In this document: positions 1-10,850 of the stretch, piece by piece | Layout: every line of letters starts with the position of its first letter | Position numbering within the stretch: the first letter of the stretch is position 1 | Origin: Tanytarsus gracilentus | Lineage: Eukaryota > Arthropoda > Insecta > Diptera > Chironomidae | Reading direction: 5' to 3' | Assembly (NCBI GenBank): GCA_038502055.1 | Contig: JAXRKN010000045.1 | Location: 5,168,501-5,232,500, forward strand | Length of the DNA stretch: 64,000 bases | Notes under the pieces: model-generated | Told to the model about the DNA's origin: nothing | Databases searched by the model: none | The model's input: the letters and a program-made list of their open reading frames with translations, nothing else | Made by a program: the position numbers and the translations under genes

Positions 1-2459
1 CTTTCGATAAAAATTTTAGCTGTGTTCTTTTTACGAGAAAAAATTATTTGGAACACGCAGCAGTGATTTGTTAATTTTACTTTTTTGTGGATTCAGAGAT
101 GAATGAATGGAGTAGATTAATGTTGAAGATTTTTCCTCACTTTTTGCACACACGACACGCAAATTTTTTTAATAATTTAAATTGATCGTCAACCCAAAAA
201 AATTAGTTTGTTTAAGTGTGAACATAATGACAGAACAAATTTTAATAATTAAAAATTAAAAATTAATTTAAATTTTTGTCTCATTTTATTCACTTTAAAT
301 TTTGTCAAAAAAATCAATTAAAAACCATTTAAAATTGAATTAAATTTTTTTCATTTCAAATTTTCACAATTAAAGCCAATAAATTTCAATTAAAATAGAA
401 TCGCACATGTGATATTAACTCGATAATAATCAATCATGAAACGGAACTCTACTGAAAACTCTTCTACCGCGACCTTAATTCTAGAAATTTATTTTTAACA
501 ATCATCATCATTGGATGCATTGCCTGGTTTGTGCCATTAAAATTCAATTTTAAATGCCCTTAATCTTCCATTAAAGAGTTTTACTCTCGTGTGTGCCATT
601 CAAAAGACTTCAATGCATGTCGAAGGCACATTTTGGCGGAGACAATTAGAAAATGGGTGTACATTACTGAAAAAAAACTATGTCGCTCTTTTGTGTTGTG
701 GTGAATGTGTGTAATATGAACCTGAAAGTGTAACAAGATTTAAATTTTGTCGCATGAGCTTCCGTGACATATAGATTTGAAAATTTAATTTAAATTTCTT
801 CCATTGCATGTTCATTTTTTTTGAAAAAAGTCTTCACGCTAACCGTTAGCGCTTTTTTCATTTAGTATATTCAAAGTGGTCTATGGGGTCAGTCAGTATG
901 TGCTGATTATTATTAGGAATATGCAAATAGACTTTTTCTTCTCTTTTTTTGAAGTGAGAACTCTTTCGACAATGTTTGGAGACTTTTTGGTAGTTTTGAG
1001 GTTACGAAGAATTATTAAAATTTAAGTTTAAAAAAATTATTGTAAATTTCTTAAAAAATTTATAATCAAAAGTTAACATTAAATTTAATTTTTTAGCCAA
1101 TTTCATAAACACAATTTTCCTTGTTTAAATCTTTTTCTCATTTTATTTAACTAACATTTTATTCTCTTTTAACTTCAACCGGTTCTTTTTGAATTCTTTT
1201 TGCTTCTTTCACTCGCATGAAGTTTTTAAGCTGAAGAAATGAAAAATTTACATTTAACGGCTTCGATAGTCAATTCAACGACCATGACCTACATTATGAA
1301 TGCGAAAGAATTTTTTATGTTCTTCTTTTTATTGTTTTTTTTGTGTTGTGAGTAAAACTTTTAAGTTGGCTTTTGTAGATTAATTTAAAAATTTTATCAA
1401 ATTTTCACTTTCTTTATCAAATTTAATTTTAATTTTATCGAGGACTCATTAGTGATTTTCTAGCTTTAATTCACATAATGAGAAGCCACTATTGATTTAA
1501 TAACCCTAAACCGCACGTTTATTGTTTTTACAACTTTTTTCCTCATTTTTTTATCTCCATGAAATTTCAATTTCCCTTTCTCTCACTAAAAGTGATTTTT
1601 ATTCCGCTAATGAGAGCAATTTCTTTTCAAATTATCATGTCTAAATCATTATTGCGCGTAATTTCGTCATTTTCCGTAAATAAAATTAGAAAGAAAGTTT
1701 TTTTTGGGAGGGCCTTTAATTTTTTTAATTGAACGAACTTTAAAAAAATAAATTAAAAAAAGTTTTTTTTCTCTATTTTCTGCTGATTAATTTTGTGTTT
1801 GTTAATAAAGTTTTGTTTTTGAATCTCAATGAAAATTTAAATTAATTAAGCATTTTTTAATTCCTTTCACTTGTGTCTTAAAAGTGTCCAAAAGTTTTTT
1901 TACTTTCATCAACATCCATAAAATTTTTACAGTTACTCGCTTCATATTTCCCCATGCACACATTTCTTTTATCATCAACTTGATATTACGCACATTTTTT
2001 CAATATAAAGGTCAAGGTTGCTTTCTCTCTATCTCGGCTATGATCGAATAGAAGAGTAAAGAAAATTTATTGACATGAGGAATGAAATTTATTTTCAAAT
2101 ATCTCACGGCTATTTTCGTAATATCAATGTCAGAGTGATGAAAACAGGCAGCAAGGGATGGAAACTCATAAAATATTTAATAACGAAAAATTCAATTTTT
2201 ACTACACATGAACTTAAAATAAAATTTTACAAAAATATTAATAATCTCAAGTTTTCACCCCTTTCCACCTCACTGACCCAATAAAACCTCCAAGTCAATA
2301 AAAATATCATCACAGGCCATCAAAGTCAATCTCATCAAATTAAACATTCTCACAAAATTGACTTTCCACATTAAAAGCTCACGAGCTAACGGCACAAGCC
2401 ATTTTCGGTTAATTTAATTAGCAAAATATATAAAAATGTTTTCTTTTTCTCTTTTGCAG
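1..2459. other. Upstream region / probable 5' intron of the 1301-aa secreted protein gene
   Basis: No convincing coding sequence; AT-rich with many in-frame stops. The region ends in a polypyrimidine tract and AG (2441-2459) that reads as a 3' splice site just upstream of the signal-peptide ATG at 2487, so most of it is probably intron plus promoter. A 69-codon open frame at 2075-2284 has no recognisable features and is judged random. Confidence 0.6.
865..953 (+). promoter_or_regulatory. Candidate promoter and first non-coding exon of the secreted-protein gene
   Basis: A TCAGTC initiator at 889-894 (A+1 at 891) lies about 26 bp after a TATA-like TATATTC at 865. It is followed by a GAA|GTGAGA donor-like site at 953/954. 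Joined to the 3' splice site at 2459 this would give a short 5' UTR exon and a ~1.5-kb intron. Every element is weak alone; the combination is the argument. A second TATAAAG at 2004 lacks an initiator. Confidence 0.3.
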
Positions 2460-2486
2460 TCAAAAAAGCATTATCTCTGCTACACA

Positions 2487-5400
2487 ATGAAGTCAGTTAT
2501 GATACTGTTAATTGCTCTATTTGCATCGTTAGCGCTCACCCACGCACAACTCGATATGATCGGCGGATCAAAGATGGATTTTGATGATAATATCGCGGTA
2601 GAATCGCACGACAGTGAACAAGTGCTGGCGCCAAAGCCAATCCTCAATGATGGAAAGCCATTTTATGTGGCACGCGATCCACAAACTGGAACTTTAGACT
2701 TTAACGTAAAGAAGACAGTCGGAATACAAAATGACATACCAATCAGTCGTAAAGATGAGATAGCGTCGAGTGCGTCAAAAGGTCACGACATAAATAGCAT
2801 TGGACACACTTTCCATGACTACCTCAATATACCCGTCAAATATACGTCATCAAAGTTCGTATATCCGCTCATCTCGAGTTCGTATGCGAACATGAAGTAT
2901 CAGGGAAACAACAAAAATCAGGTGTCGAATCACAAAAATTACACACAAGCCACAATCCAACCGACAACAATGTCACCAAAATATTTCACACACATTGTGA
3001 GCCCATCAACATCCGTAAAAATAATTGAAACAACTCAAAAGCCTTTTATAAGAACAACTGAAGTTAGAACGACTGTTAAGCCAACCACAAAAGCACCCGA
3101 AACAACCAGAACCACACAATCGACCACAAGAAGCACAACAACAACAACAACAACAGAAGCTCCATCGACAACCGTTAAATACAGTTCAACAATTATTCAA
3201 TCAAATCAATTTCCAACGACTTTTAAAAAATACATTGACACATCAGACACGCGTAGAAAAACAACTCAAGCAGCGTCGACGAAAATTGAGACAACAACAA
3301 TGCCCGTTAATCCAATAAAATTCCTCGACGATTTACTTGAATCGATTGAGGAGAAGAAAGAGACAAAAGCGACAACTTACCGGCCACAAGTGCAAGGCAA
3401 CAATCAAATTTCATTTTCCACTTCGATGCCTTTAAGACCGAGTGGATTTAAACCAATGCCAACTGCCCTACCAGGCGATAATCAGCGTATCACTTTTGAT
3501 AAAGCAAATCCGGATGTTATGACACTCTCGGAAATTTTCAATTCCATTTCGGGAAATGAAAATTTTTCCAACGACTATGAAGGTTCAGATTCGTTACAGG
3601 TCGAAGTGAAGAGGCCATTGCCATTGTCAACGCCGTCACCTGTAGAAGGCACAACAACAATTCCAAAAGCTCTTCCGATTCCGAGTAAACCACAAAAAAC
3701 TCTTCAGCAACAAATGCAAAACAGACCGCAATATATTGATTTACCTGTCCATAAACCGCCTCAATTTCAAACAATTCCACCACTCGCGACACAGGCTGAA
3801 GTTCACTATGGATCACATGTTGGTTTTCCAACTGATCCAAGTGTTTTTGAAGATTACGTAGAGTTTGAGAATCCAAAGGATCAATATGTTAAATATGAGG
3901 TTCAAAAGCCAAATGTTAATCTAGTGAAATTCCAACAAATGCCAATTCCAAGCATGAATAATGTCGTCATCTCACCAGGTCAAAATTCAGCCACTTTCGT
4001 ACTTGGAAGTCAACAAAATGTCGGTAGTGTTGGAGTGGGCAGCAGCATGGGTGTTGGAAGCAGTTTAATTGTCGATTCGGGTAATAATAGACCAGTTAAA
4101 AAAGGACAAGTAATTAATGAAGAAGCTCCCGTGAGACAGCAATCAGTTCGATTTCCAAATGATGTTGTCAACTCTTTTGAGAATGCACCAATCATCAAGG
4201 GAACAATTAAACTTGATGGCAGCTCTGAGACCGTTCAACCTCCGCAAGCATTGGCTCAAAATCAACCGTTAGCCATGAATCAAAAGCCTTTAGTTTTTCC
4301 ATCGGGTGATAACAGTGTTTTACAAACAGAATTAAGTGTCGGTATGTCAGCACCAAATAACAAGCAAGGACCACAAACTTTTGCATTTGATCCATCAAAA
4401 ATTGTATTTGAAAATGTAAATGACATTTATGAAAAAGTTCAAGATAAAAAGCAAACGCAAGAAGCTCACATTCCAGAGGTGCAATCGAATGATCTCACAC
4501 CAAATTTCTCATTCAAACCACCACATCCGATTCAACAAAATCAATTCAATCAAAGACCACCTCAACAGCCTCCATTTAGACGTCATCCATCTGTGAATAT
4601 TCTCCCACAATTTCGTCCAAATCAAAGAGTCTCTCAAGGACATCCGCAATATAAAGAAGTAGTCGGTGCCATTCGAGTTCCACAAAATCAACAATTTAGA
4701 CCACAAGCACTGCCAAAAGTTGGTCTACCTCCAATGAATCCGAATATGAACCCGAACATGAACCCGAACATGAATCCAAATTTAAGAAGGCATCCACCAC
4801 CACCTCAAAGAATGCGTCCATTTAGAGGTCCATATCCACCTCAATTCAACGAAGCTGATTCGGGGAACAGAAGAGTTTTTAAAGTTCCACAAGGTCAAGA
4901 TTTTCCAGTCGCTCAACGTTACATGCAGCCACCGCCCGTTCAACAGCCTCCAATGTACTATTTAAATCGTCCATTGAGCGCCGCAATTCCTGACACTCTC
5001 CAAATGCAACAAAGACCATCATCAATTGTTCCTTATCAGGATGTTGAGCTCAATAAATCGCTGCCACCCACGCCAGCATTAAATATCACAAGAAGTGAAA
5101 TTGATGAAGCTGGTGGAAAATTGGAACCAGTTGTAACACTTCAAATGCTTCAATCGAAGAAAAGTGGGAGTCGATTAAATGTTCCGCCAGTTCCGCAAGA
5201 AGTCACTCAAGAGATCAATACAATTTTACCTAAAAATCATAAGCAAGAAATCAGCAAAGATCCATCGATTTATGTCGTATACCCAGTTCCCGGTCAAAAC
5301 TCATTTGAAGGTCAACAGAAGCTTGAAATAAGCGATAAAGGAGCATCAGAAGAGTTTCAAGTGCCGATTAAAAATGAATATCAAAACACACCATTTTCAG

Positions 5401-6392
5401 TTGTCTCGCATTTCGAGCAAGAGCCGCTTTTAATGAAGAAAGACAAGAAGAAAATAAATTTTCCATACATGATCGAGAGACCAACAGCACCGCCGGCTGA
5501 TACGAGAAACGATAAACTTGTCACGGCCAATTATGGCACATCGATCTACAATATTGGTGAAGAAGTACCCGGAAGTGCTCCGATTTCAAGTAAATTAACG
5601 AGAGTTACGGAGAAACCAATTGCAATTGCATACACGCCAACGGAGCCGACGAGAAGTGTCAGTCACTATCATCACATACCTCATCATCTCTATCCCAACC
5701 AGTTTGAATCACATTTGGGTAAATTTACGTTGCCAAACTACCAAACTCCAGTAATTCCAGGAGTTGATTTTTATAATCAAGCTCAACCACAGCAACATCA
5801 TCATCATCAGCACCATCAAGAGATTGAATATCATCAGAATTATGACTTCGAGGCTCCATTCCATGCAAGTGTGAGCGTGAATCCGGAAGTTACAAATCCC
5901 TATGAAGGCTGGTCGATTGTCACCAAATCAACTGAAGACACGGTTAACACAGTTAATAAAATTGATCGATCAGACGTAAATTCACTCGACTTTAGCAGCG
6001 ACGAAACGACAAAGAAATTTGACGCGAATGAATTTCAACCAATTTTCGAGAGCGGATTTCAGCCAATTTATTCGTCAAATCGTGTAAGTTTGGCACCTGA
6101 AGTCATTCCAGATTTCAGTGAACTTCCATCGACACCAATTTTCCTTCAAAAGTCAGCATCCGTTGAGGAGCGCAAACCTCATTCGACAACCGAAATGATA
6201 CAAAAGTCAACACAAGATGTGACGACAACATCAGCGACAGTCCCGAAAGAAAGTACAACGATAAAAGTCGCTGAAAAGAAGAAAATTGAAATCGACAGTT
6301 TGGAGGCATTCTTTGATTCGCTGACACGCGACTACGACGAAGAAGACGAAACTTCTGTTGCTAAAAGTGAGAACGAGAGCAGAAGTCTGTGA
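2487..6392 (+). CDS. Large secreted Thr/Pro/Gln-rich protein without cysteines (1301 aa), function unknown
   Basis: I chose the ATG at 2487 because it opens on a clear signal peptide (MKSVMILLIALFASLALTHA, mature from QLDMI) and lies 27 nt after a 3' splice site (AG at 2458-2459). The frame also has an in-frame ATG at 2436, but that falls inside the polypyrimidine tract and is probably intronic. Mature protein in order: an ordered-looking N-terminal block (about residues 20-130, including YPLISSSYANMKYQG); a Thr-rich mucin-like stretch (about 170-240, runs of TTTTTTT); a long Pro/Gln-rich region with four tandem MNPN units (about 767-782) and many PPQ/RPP motifs; a His-rich patch (QQHHHHQHHQ); and an acidic C-terminus. 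I found no Cys after the signal peptide and a single Trp. It is predicted to be extracellular, possibly O-glycosylated matrix or cuticle-associated. I recognise no catalytic domain and no family. Coding is supported by 1302 uninterrupted codons. Confidence 0.88.
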   Translation: MKSVMILLIALFASLALTHAQLDMIGGSKMDFDDNIAVESHDSEQVLAPKPILNDGKPFYVARDPQTGTLDFNVKKTVGIQNDIPISRKDEIASSASKGHDINSIGHTFHDYLNIPVKYTSSKFVYPLISSSYANMKYQGNNKNQVSNHKNYTQATIQPTTMSPKYFTHIVSPSTSVKIIETTQKPFIRTTEVRTTVKPTTKAPETTRTTQSTTRSTTTTTTTEAPSTTVKYSSTIIQSNQFPTTFKKYIDTSDTRRKTTQAASTKIETTTMPVNPIKFLDDLLESIEEKKETKATTYRPQVQGNNQISFSTSMPLRPSGFKPMPTALPGDNQRITFDKANPDVMTLSEIFNSISGNENFSNDYEGSDSLQVEVKRPLPLSTPSPVEGTTTIPKALPIPSKPQKTLQQQMQNRPQYIDLPVHKPPQFQTIPPLATQAEVHYGSHVGFPTDPSVFEDYVEFENPKDQYVKYEVQKPNVNLVKFQQMPIPSMNNVVISPGQNSATFVLGSQQNVGSVGVGSSMGVGSSLIVDSGNNRPVKKGQVINEEAPVRQQSVRFPNDVVNSFENAPIIKGTIKLDGSSETVQPPQALAQNQPLAMNQKPLVFPSGDNSVLQTELSVGMSAPNNKQGPQTFAFDPSKIVFENVNDIYEKVQDKKQTQEAHIPEVQSNDLTPNFSFKPPHPIQQNQFNQRPPQQPPFRRHPSVNILPQFRPNQRVSQGHPQYKEVVGAIRVPQNQQFRPQALPKVGLPPMNPNMNPNMNPNMNPNLRRHPPPPQRMRPFRGPYPPQFNEADSGNRRVFKVPQGQDFPVAQRYMQPPPVQQPPMYYLNRPLSAAIPDTLQMQQRPSSIVPYQDVELNKSLPPTPALNITRSEIDEAGGKLEPVVTLQMLQSKKSGSRLNVPPVPQEVTQEINTILPKNHKQEISKDPSIYVVYPVPGQNSFEGQQKLEISDKGASEEFQVPIKNEYQNTPFSVVSHFEQEPLLMKKDKKKINFPYMIERPTAPPADTRNDKLVTANYGTSIYNIGEEVPGSAPISSKLTRVTEKPIAIAYTPTEPTRSVSHYHHIPHHLYPNQFESHLGKFTLPNYQTPVIPGVDFYNQAQPQQHHHHQHHQEIEYHQNYDFEAPFHASVSVNPEVTNPYEGWSIVTKSTEDTVNTVNKIDRSDVNSLDFSSDETTKKFDANEFQPIFESGFQPIYSSNRVSLAPEVIPDFSELPSTPIFLQKSASVEERKPHSTTEMIQKSTQDVTTTSATVPKESTTIKVAEKKKIEIDSLEAFFDSLTRDYDEEDETSVAKSENESRSL

Positions 6393-7876
6393 ATCTGTTA
6401 AAAATTGAGAGATTTTATTTAGTATGAAAGTGCTGCTGGGTGATTTTTTTTATGGTAAAGTTGTGAGTTTTATTAAATGATAAATGGACAAAAAAATGGG
6501 AAATTTAAAATTTAAATTTTCAAATATTTAAAATCTTTTTGAGACTAATTCCTGGAATTTATTTGGAAACGATTCATAGAATTTATAGACTAAATTTAAT
6601 CTTTGAAAAAATTAAAAATTCCTAAAAGATAAAAAACCGTTAGAACAAAATTTGAATATTCACCTTTAAACTTAATTTATTCCAAGCTGCGGAAAGATAA
6701 AAAATCAAGTAAATTTCAAAGTTTTATTAAATCTTAAATAATTTTCAAGTAACCCCAAACAATTATCACCCGGAAAAATGCAGTCAGAGCAACAACAACA
6801 TCAAGGCTGGAAGAAAAATGAGATTTGAATTGAAACGGCGAAGAGAGAAACGAAAAGAAAAGTTAATTGAATTAAATTACAATGTAATTTGAATTTGCAT
6901 TTTTCACAAACATCCACAACAATAAAAGTAACAATTCTCGTATTTATTAACAACTAATTTATTAACCATGCAGACACATCTTGAGTATCTAATGAAAGTG
7001 GCTTTTGCGTTGTTGATTGTGCAAGCATGTTTGTGCATCGAAGATTGTCAGTCTTATTAGATACTTGAAAAATTTAATTTATTGGTTGAATAGAAAAAAA
7101 AATTAGCGCACAGTTGCAAATTTTTTAATAAATGAAAATTTAATCGAAATTTAAATAAAAATGTAACTAGGACAAAGTCAATAATTTCTCTTCGCACAAC
7201 TTCTAAGGTAGTAAATTAGCGGTAGTCATGAATGATAAAAAATTAATTAAAACAGCATTTACAGTTTTTCGCCTTTTATTTAAATAAAAAATATTTTTTC
7301 TGCATTTTCTTATAAAAATTCTCATTCAACATTTTTTTGTAAAATTTTATTTATTTTTTTTCCTATTTATTTATTTTTGTATTAAGTTTTGATCTTTTTC
7401 TGTTAGAGTTAAAAAAATTTGTAATAAAAAATGAAAAATAAAAAAATTTAAATATAATTTTCACTTTCGTTTTCTTACAGACAATTCTTTATGAGAACTT
7501 TGCACTTTCCTCTCTGATTTAATTCTGATTAATTGCAGTATTAGTGCTCATAAAAATTTACATATCTATTCAAATGAGTTTTAGAGTGAGTAAAAATTAG
7601 AAAAACTTTCTTGAAAAAATATGCGCACATGCTAATAGTAAAAATAAATTATCATTAAAATAATATGTGCGTTGAGATAATGGCGTGGCGACAATAAACT
7701 GAACTAGGCTAACGAGGTAAGAGTGACAGAAAAAAATTGATGAAATTAAATAAATTACTGATAAATAAATTCGAGCACTTAGGGAGAAATTTCAATTAAT
7801 TTCAAATCCCACTCAATTTGACAAATTTTTCATCACCACGTGTCAAATGACCGTTAAAAATTTTTTCAAAACATTT
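6393..7876. other. Intergenic region between the secreted-protein gene and Sec23
   Basis: AT-rich and without a convincing gene. It holds the 3' UTR of the upstream gene and a short hydrophobic open frame with a surrounding imperfect inverted repeat (6968-7070, listed separately). Confidence 0.55.
6968..7060 (+). other. Short signal-peptide-like open frame (30 codons), doubtful
   Basis: An ATG at 6968 opens 30 codons ending at TAG 7058-7060. From the second Met it reads MKVAFALLIVQACLC followed by a few residues, which looks like a secretion signal with almost no mature peptide. The same stretch is bracketed by an imperfect inverted repeat (GAGTATCTAATGA at 7001-7013 against a partner around 7054-7067), so it may instead be a structured RNA or chance. 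No splice context was found that extends the mature part. Confidence 0.15.
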
Positions 7877-8140
7877 TCAGTCACGCTCCCCTCAACAGAT
7901 TTTGTAAGTGCTTGCGATTCGCAATCAATTTGTCGTCAATTTAAAGTAAAAGTTTGCAAAATATCACAGAAATATAACGAAAGTGCGTGAATTCACCGTG
8001 AAAACTTAAAAATAATGTGAGTGAGGTTTTTAAAATATTCGAGTTCACACTTAATTCTGTCGAATTGATTAAAATCTTTAAAACTTTCGTTTTGTGACGT
8101 GGAAGTGATGACAACATTTTAAATTACTTCAATTTTTTAG
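7877..8140 (+). promoter_or_regulatory. Sec23 initiator, 5' UTR exon and 5' UTR intron (probable)
   Basis: TCAGTC at 7877-7882 gives a TATA-less initiator with A+1 near 7879. A donor GTGAGTG at 8017 and an acceptor TTTTTTAG ending at 8140 define a 124-nt intron in the 5' UTR, placing the Sec23 ATG 21 nt into the next exon. A CACGTG sits just upstream, near 7840. Confidence 0.45.
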
Positions 8141-8161
8141 TTAACCATCCAATCAAGAGCA

Positions 8162-10526
8162 ATGGCAACCTATGAAGAGTTCATCCAGCAGAACGAGGAT
8201 CGCGATGGCATTCGATTTACTTGGAATGCTTGGCCATCGAGTCGTGTAGAGTCACAAAAACTGGTAGTTCCTCTCGCTTGTCTTTATCAGCCATTTAAGG
8301 AGCGATATGACCTTCCACCGCTCATGTACGAGCCAGTCTTGTGTACGAGAGCCAATTGTCGGGCCATTCTCAATCCAATGTGTCAGGTTGACTATCATGC
8401 TAAGCTGTGGAATTGCAATTTCTGCTTTCAGAGGAATCCAGTAAGTAAAATTTTCATGGTCACATAAAAAATTTATTCAAATTATCTTCTTTTAGTTCCC
8501 ACCACAATACGCAGCGATATCGGAGCAACATCAGCCAGCTGAATTAATTCCCGGTTTCAGCACAATCGAGTACACTATTGCTCGAGCACCTTGCATGCCG
8601 CCAGTTTTTCTCTTCGTCGTCGATACATGCATGGACGAAGAAGAATTAACGGCTCTGAAGGACTCGCTTCAAATGAGCTTAAGTCTTTTGCCATCGAACG
8701 CTCTCGTCGGTCTCATTACTTTCGGCAAAATGGTGCAAGTTCATGAGTTATGCAATGAAGGCTGCTCGAAGAGTTTCGTTTTTCGTGGCACGAAAGATTT
8801 GACTGCAAAGCAGATTCAAGATATGTTGGGTATTGGTCGCATGCCAGCGCAACAAGCTCAACAGCAACAGAGAATTCCTCAACAAACTCAACAGCCGCCG
8901 GCTAATCGATTCTTGCAGCCGCTTCATAAGTGCGATATGGCATTGACTGATATGTTGGGTGAAATGCAACGTGATCCATGGCCAGTTGGACAAGGAAAGC
9001 GACCATTGAGAGCCACTGGAACGGCATTGAGCATCGCCGTTGGTCTTCTCGAGTGTACTTATCCAAATACTGCCGCTAAAATTCTTCTTTTTGTCGGCGG
9101 CCCATGCTCAACTGGTCCCGGTCAAGTTGTCGATGATGAACTCAAACATCCAATTAGATCACATCATGACATTCACAAGGACAATGCAAAGTACATGAAG
9201 AAATCTATTAAGCACTATGAAGCGTTGGCCCTTCGATCAGCCACAAATGGCCATTGCGTTGACATTTATTCGTGTGCTCTAGATCAAACTGGTTTGCTGG
9301 AAATGAAACAGTGCTGTAATTCAACTGGCGGTCATATGGTGATGGGCGATTCTTTCAATTCATCGCTCTTTAAGCAAACTTATCAACGTGTCTTTGCCAC
9401 AGATCCGAAGAATGACTTAAAAATGGGCTTTAATGCATTGCTGGAGATAAAATGCTCGAGAGAGCTTAAGATTGAAGGTGGCATTGGTCCGTGTGTCTCG
9501 CTCAACACTAAAAGTGCTTCCGTTTCTGAAAATGAAGTCGGCATGGGTGGAACGACTCAATGGAAATTGTGTACGCTCACACCAAACTCAACGATGGCAT
9601 TTTTCTTTGAGATTGTGAGTCAACATGCGGCTCCAATTCCGCAAGGTGGTCGCGGCTGCGTTCAATTTATCACTCAGTATCAGCACTCGAGTGGTCAACG
9701 TCGCATTCGCGTAACAACTGTCGCAAGAACTTGGGTTGATGCCAACATCAATATGAATTACATTTCGGCTAGCTTCGATCAAGAGGCAGCTGCCGTTATA
9801 ATGGCACGAATGGTCGTTTATCGTGCCGAATCTGACGATGGTCCTGATGTACTTCGTTGGATTGATCGACAACTGATTCGATTATGTCAGAAGTTTGGTG
9901 AATACAACAAGGACGATCAGAATTCATTTAGACTTGCTGAGAATTTCAGTTTGTTTCCACAATTCATTTATCATCTGAGAAGGTCGCAGTTCCTTCAAGT
10001 CTTCAATAACTCACCAGATGAGACAACTTTCTATCGTCACATGTTAATGCGCGAAGATTTAACTCAATCGTTGATTATGATTCAGCCGATTTTGTATAGT
10101 TACAGTTTCAATGGACCGCCAGAGCCTGTTTTGCTCGACACATCAAGCATTCAACCCGATAAGATTTTACTTATGGACACATTTTTCCAAATTCTCATCT
10201 TCCACGGTGAGACAATTGCTCAATGGCGTGCCATGAAGTATCACGAGATGAAAGAATATGAAAATTTCAAGCAGCTCCTTCAAGCGCCTGTCGACGATGC
10301 CTCAGAAATTTTAGCGACTCGATTCCCAATGCCGAGATATATCGACACCGAGCAAGGTGGTTCTCAAGCCCGATTTTTACTCTCAAAAGTCAATCCGTCG
10401 CAAACTCACAACACAATGTACGGCTATGGTGGTCAGGATGGCGGCGCACCTGTTTTAACTGATGACGTTTCATTGCAAGTCTTTATGGAGCATTTAAAAA
10501 AATTGGCAGTGTCATCGACGGCTTAA
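8162..10526 (+). CDS. Sec23: Protein transport protein Sec23 (COPII coat)
   Basis: Two coding exons, 8162-8440 and 8496-10526, separated by a 55-nt phase-0 intron (GTAAGT...TTTTAG), give 769 aa, close to the ~765 aa usual for the family. Sec23 is the GTPase-activating subunit for Sar1 and, with Sec24, forms the inner COPII coat that buds vesicles from the ER. The exon junction restores the family block FPPQYAAISEQHQPAELIP. Zinc-finger cysteines sit at 61, 66, 85 and 88. The trunk domain follows (FVVDTCMDEEEL, then TALSIAVGLLECTYPNT and GLLEMKQCCNSTGGHMVMGD). The C-terminal gelsolin-like part (LLMDTFFQILIFHGETIAQW) is intact. A Gln-rich insert (QQAQQQQRIPQQTQQPP, about residue 204 on) lies in the trunk. 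AATAAA at 10598-10603 is a likely poly(A) signal. It converges with the minus-strand calcineurin B-like gene. Confidence 0.97.
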
Positions 10527-10597
10527 AAAGTGCAAATCTAACAGAAGGTGCAGGAAACTTTACAGAAAACATTTTAAGAAAAAATATTTAAAGGCCC

Positions 10598-10603
10598 AAT
10601 AAA
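10598..10603 (+). terminator. Poly(A) signal of Sec23
   Basis: AATAAA 72 nt after the stop codon, followed by further AATAAA-like A/T runs. On the opposite strand a TTTATT at 10701-10706 could serve the converging calcineurin B-like gene, so the two 3' UTRs need not overlap. Confidence 0.55.
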
Positions 10604-10850
10604 AAATAAAATATTCGAATGCATTTTAACTGAAATTTTTAAAATTGTCCCAAAAAATAATCAATATTTTTAGACTATCCACAATTAAGTAACTTCATTA
10701 TTTATTTATCCATAAATTCATCATTTTAAATATTTCATTTACAATAAATTAAACATTTTTTTTTCGGGTGCATTAAAATGTTTTGGGAATGTTAAATTGG
10801 GTTTCAGGTTGAAATGCACATTTTAAAAAACTGTTTTTGGCACCCATAAG

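Noticed and set aside
2075..2284. 69-codon open frame upstream of the secreted protein
   Set aside because: No signal, domain or splice support; lies in the probable 5' intron.
3538..6327. Several minus-strand open frames of 60-112 codons opposite the 1301-aa protein
   Set aside because: Antisense shadows of a long, well-supported coding exon.
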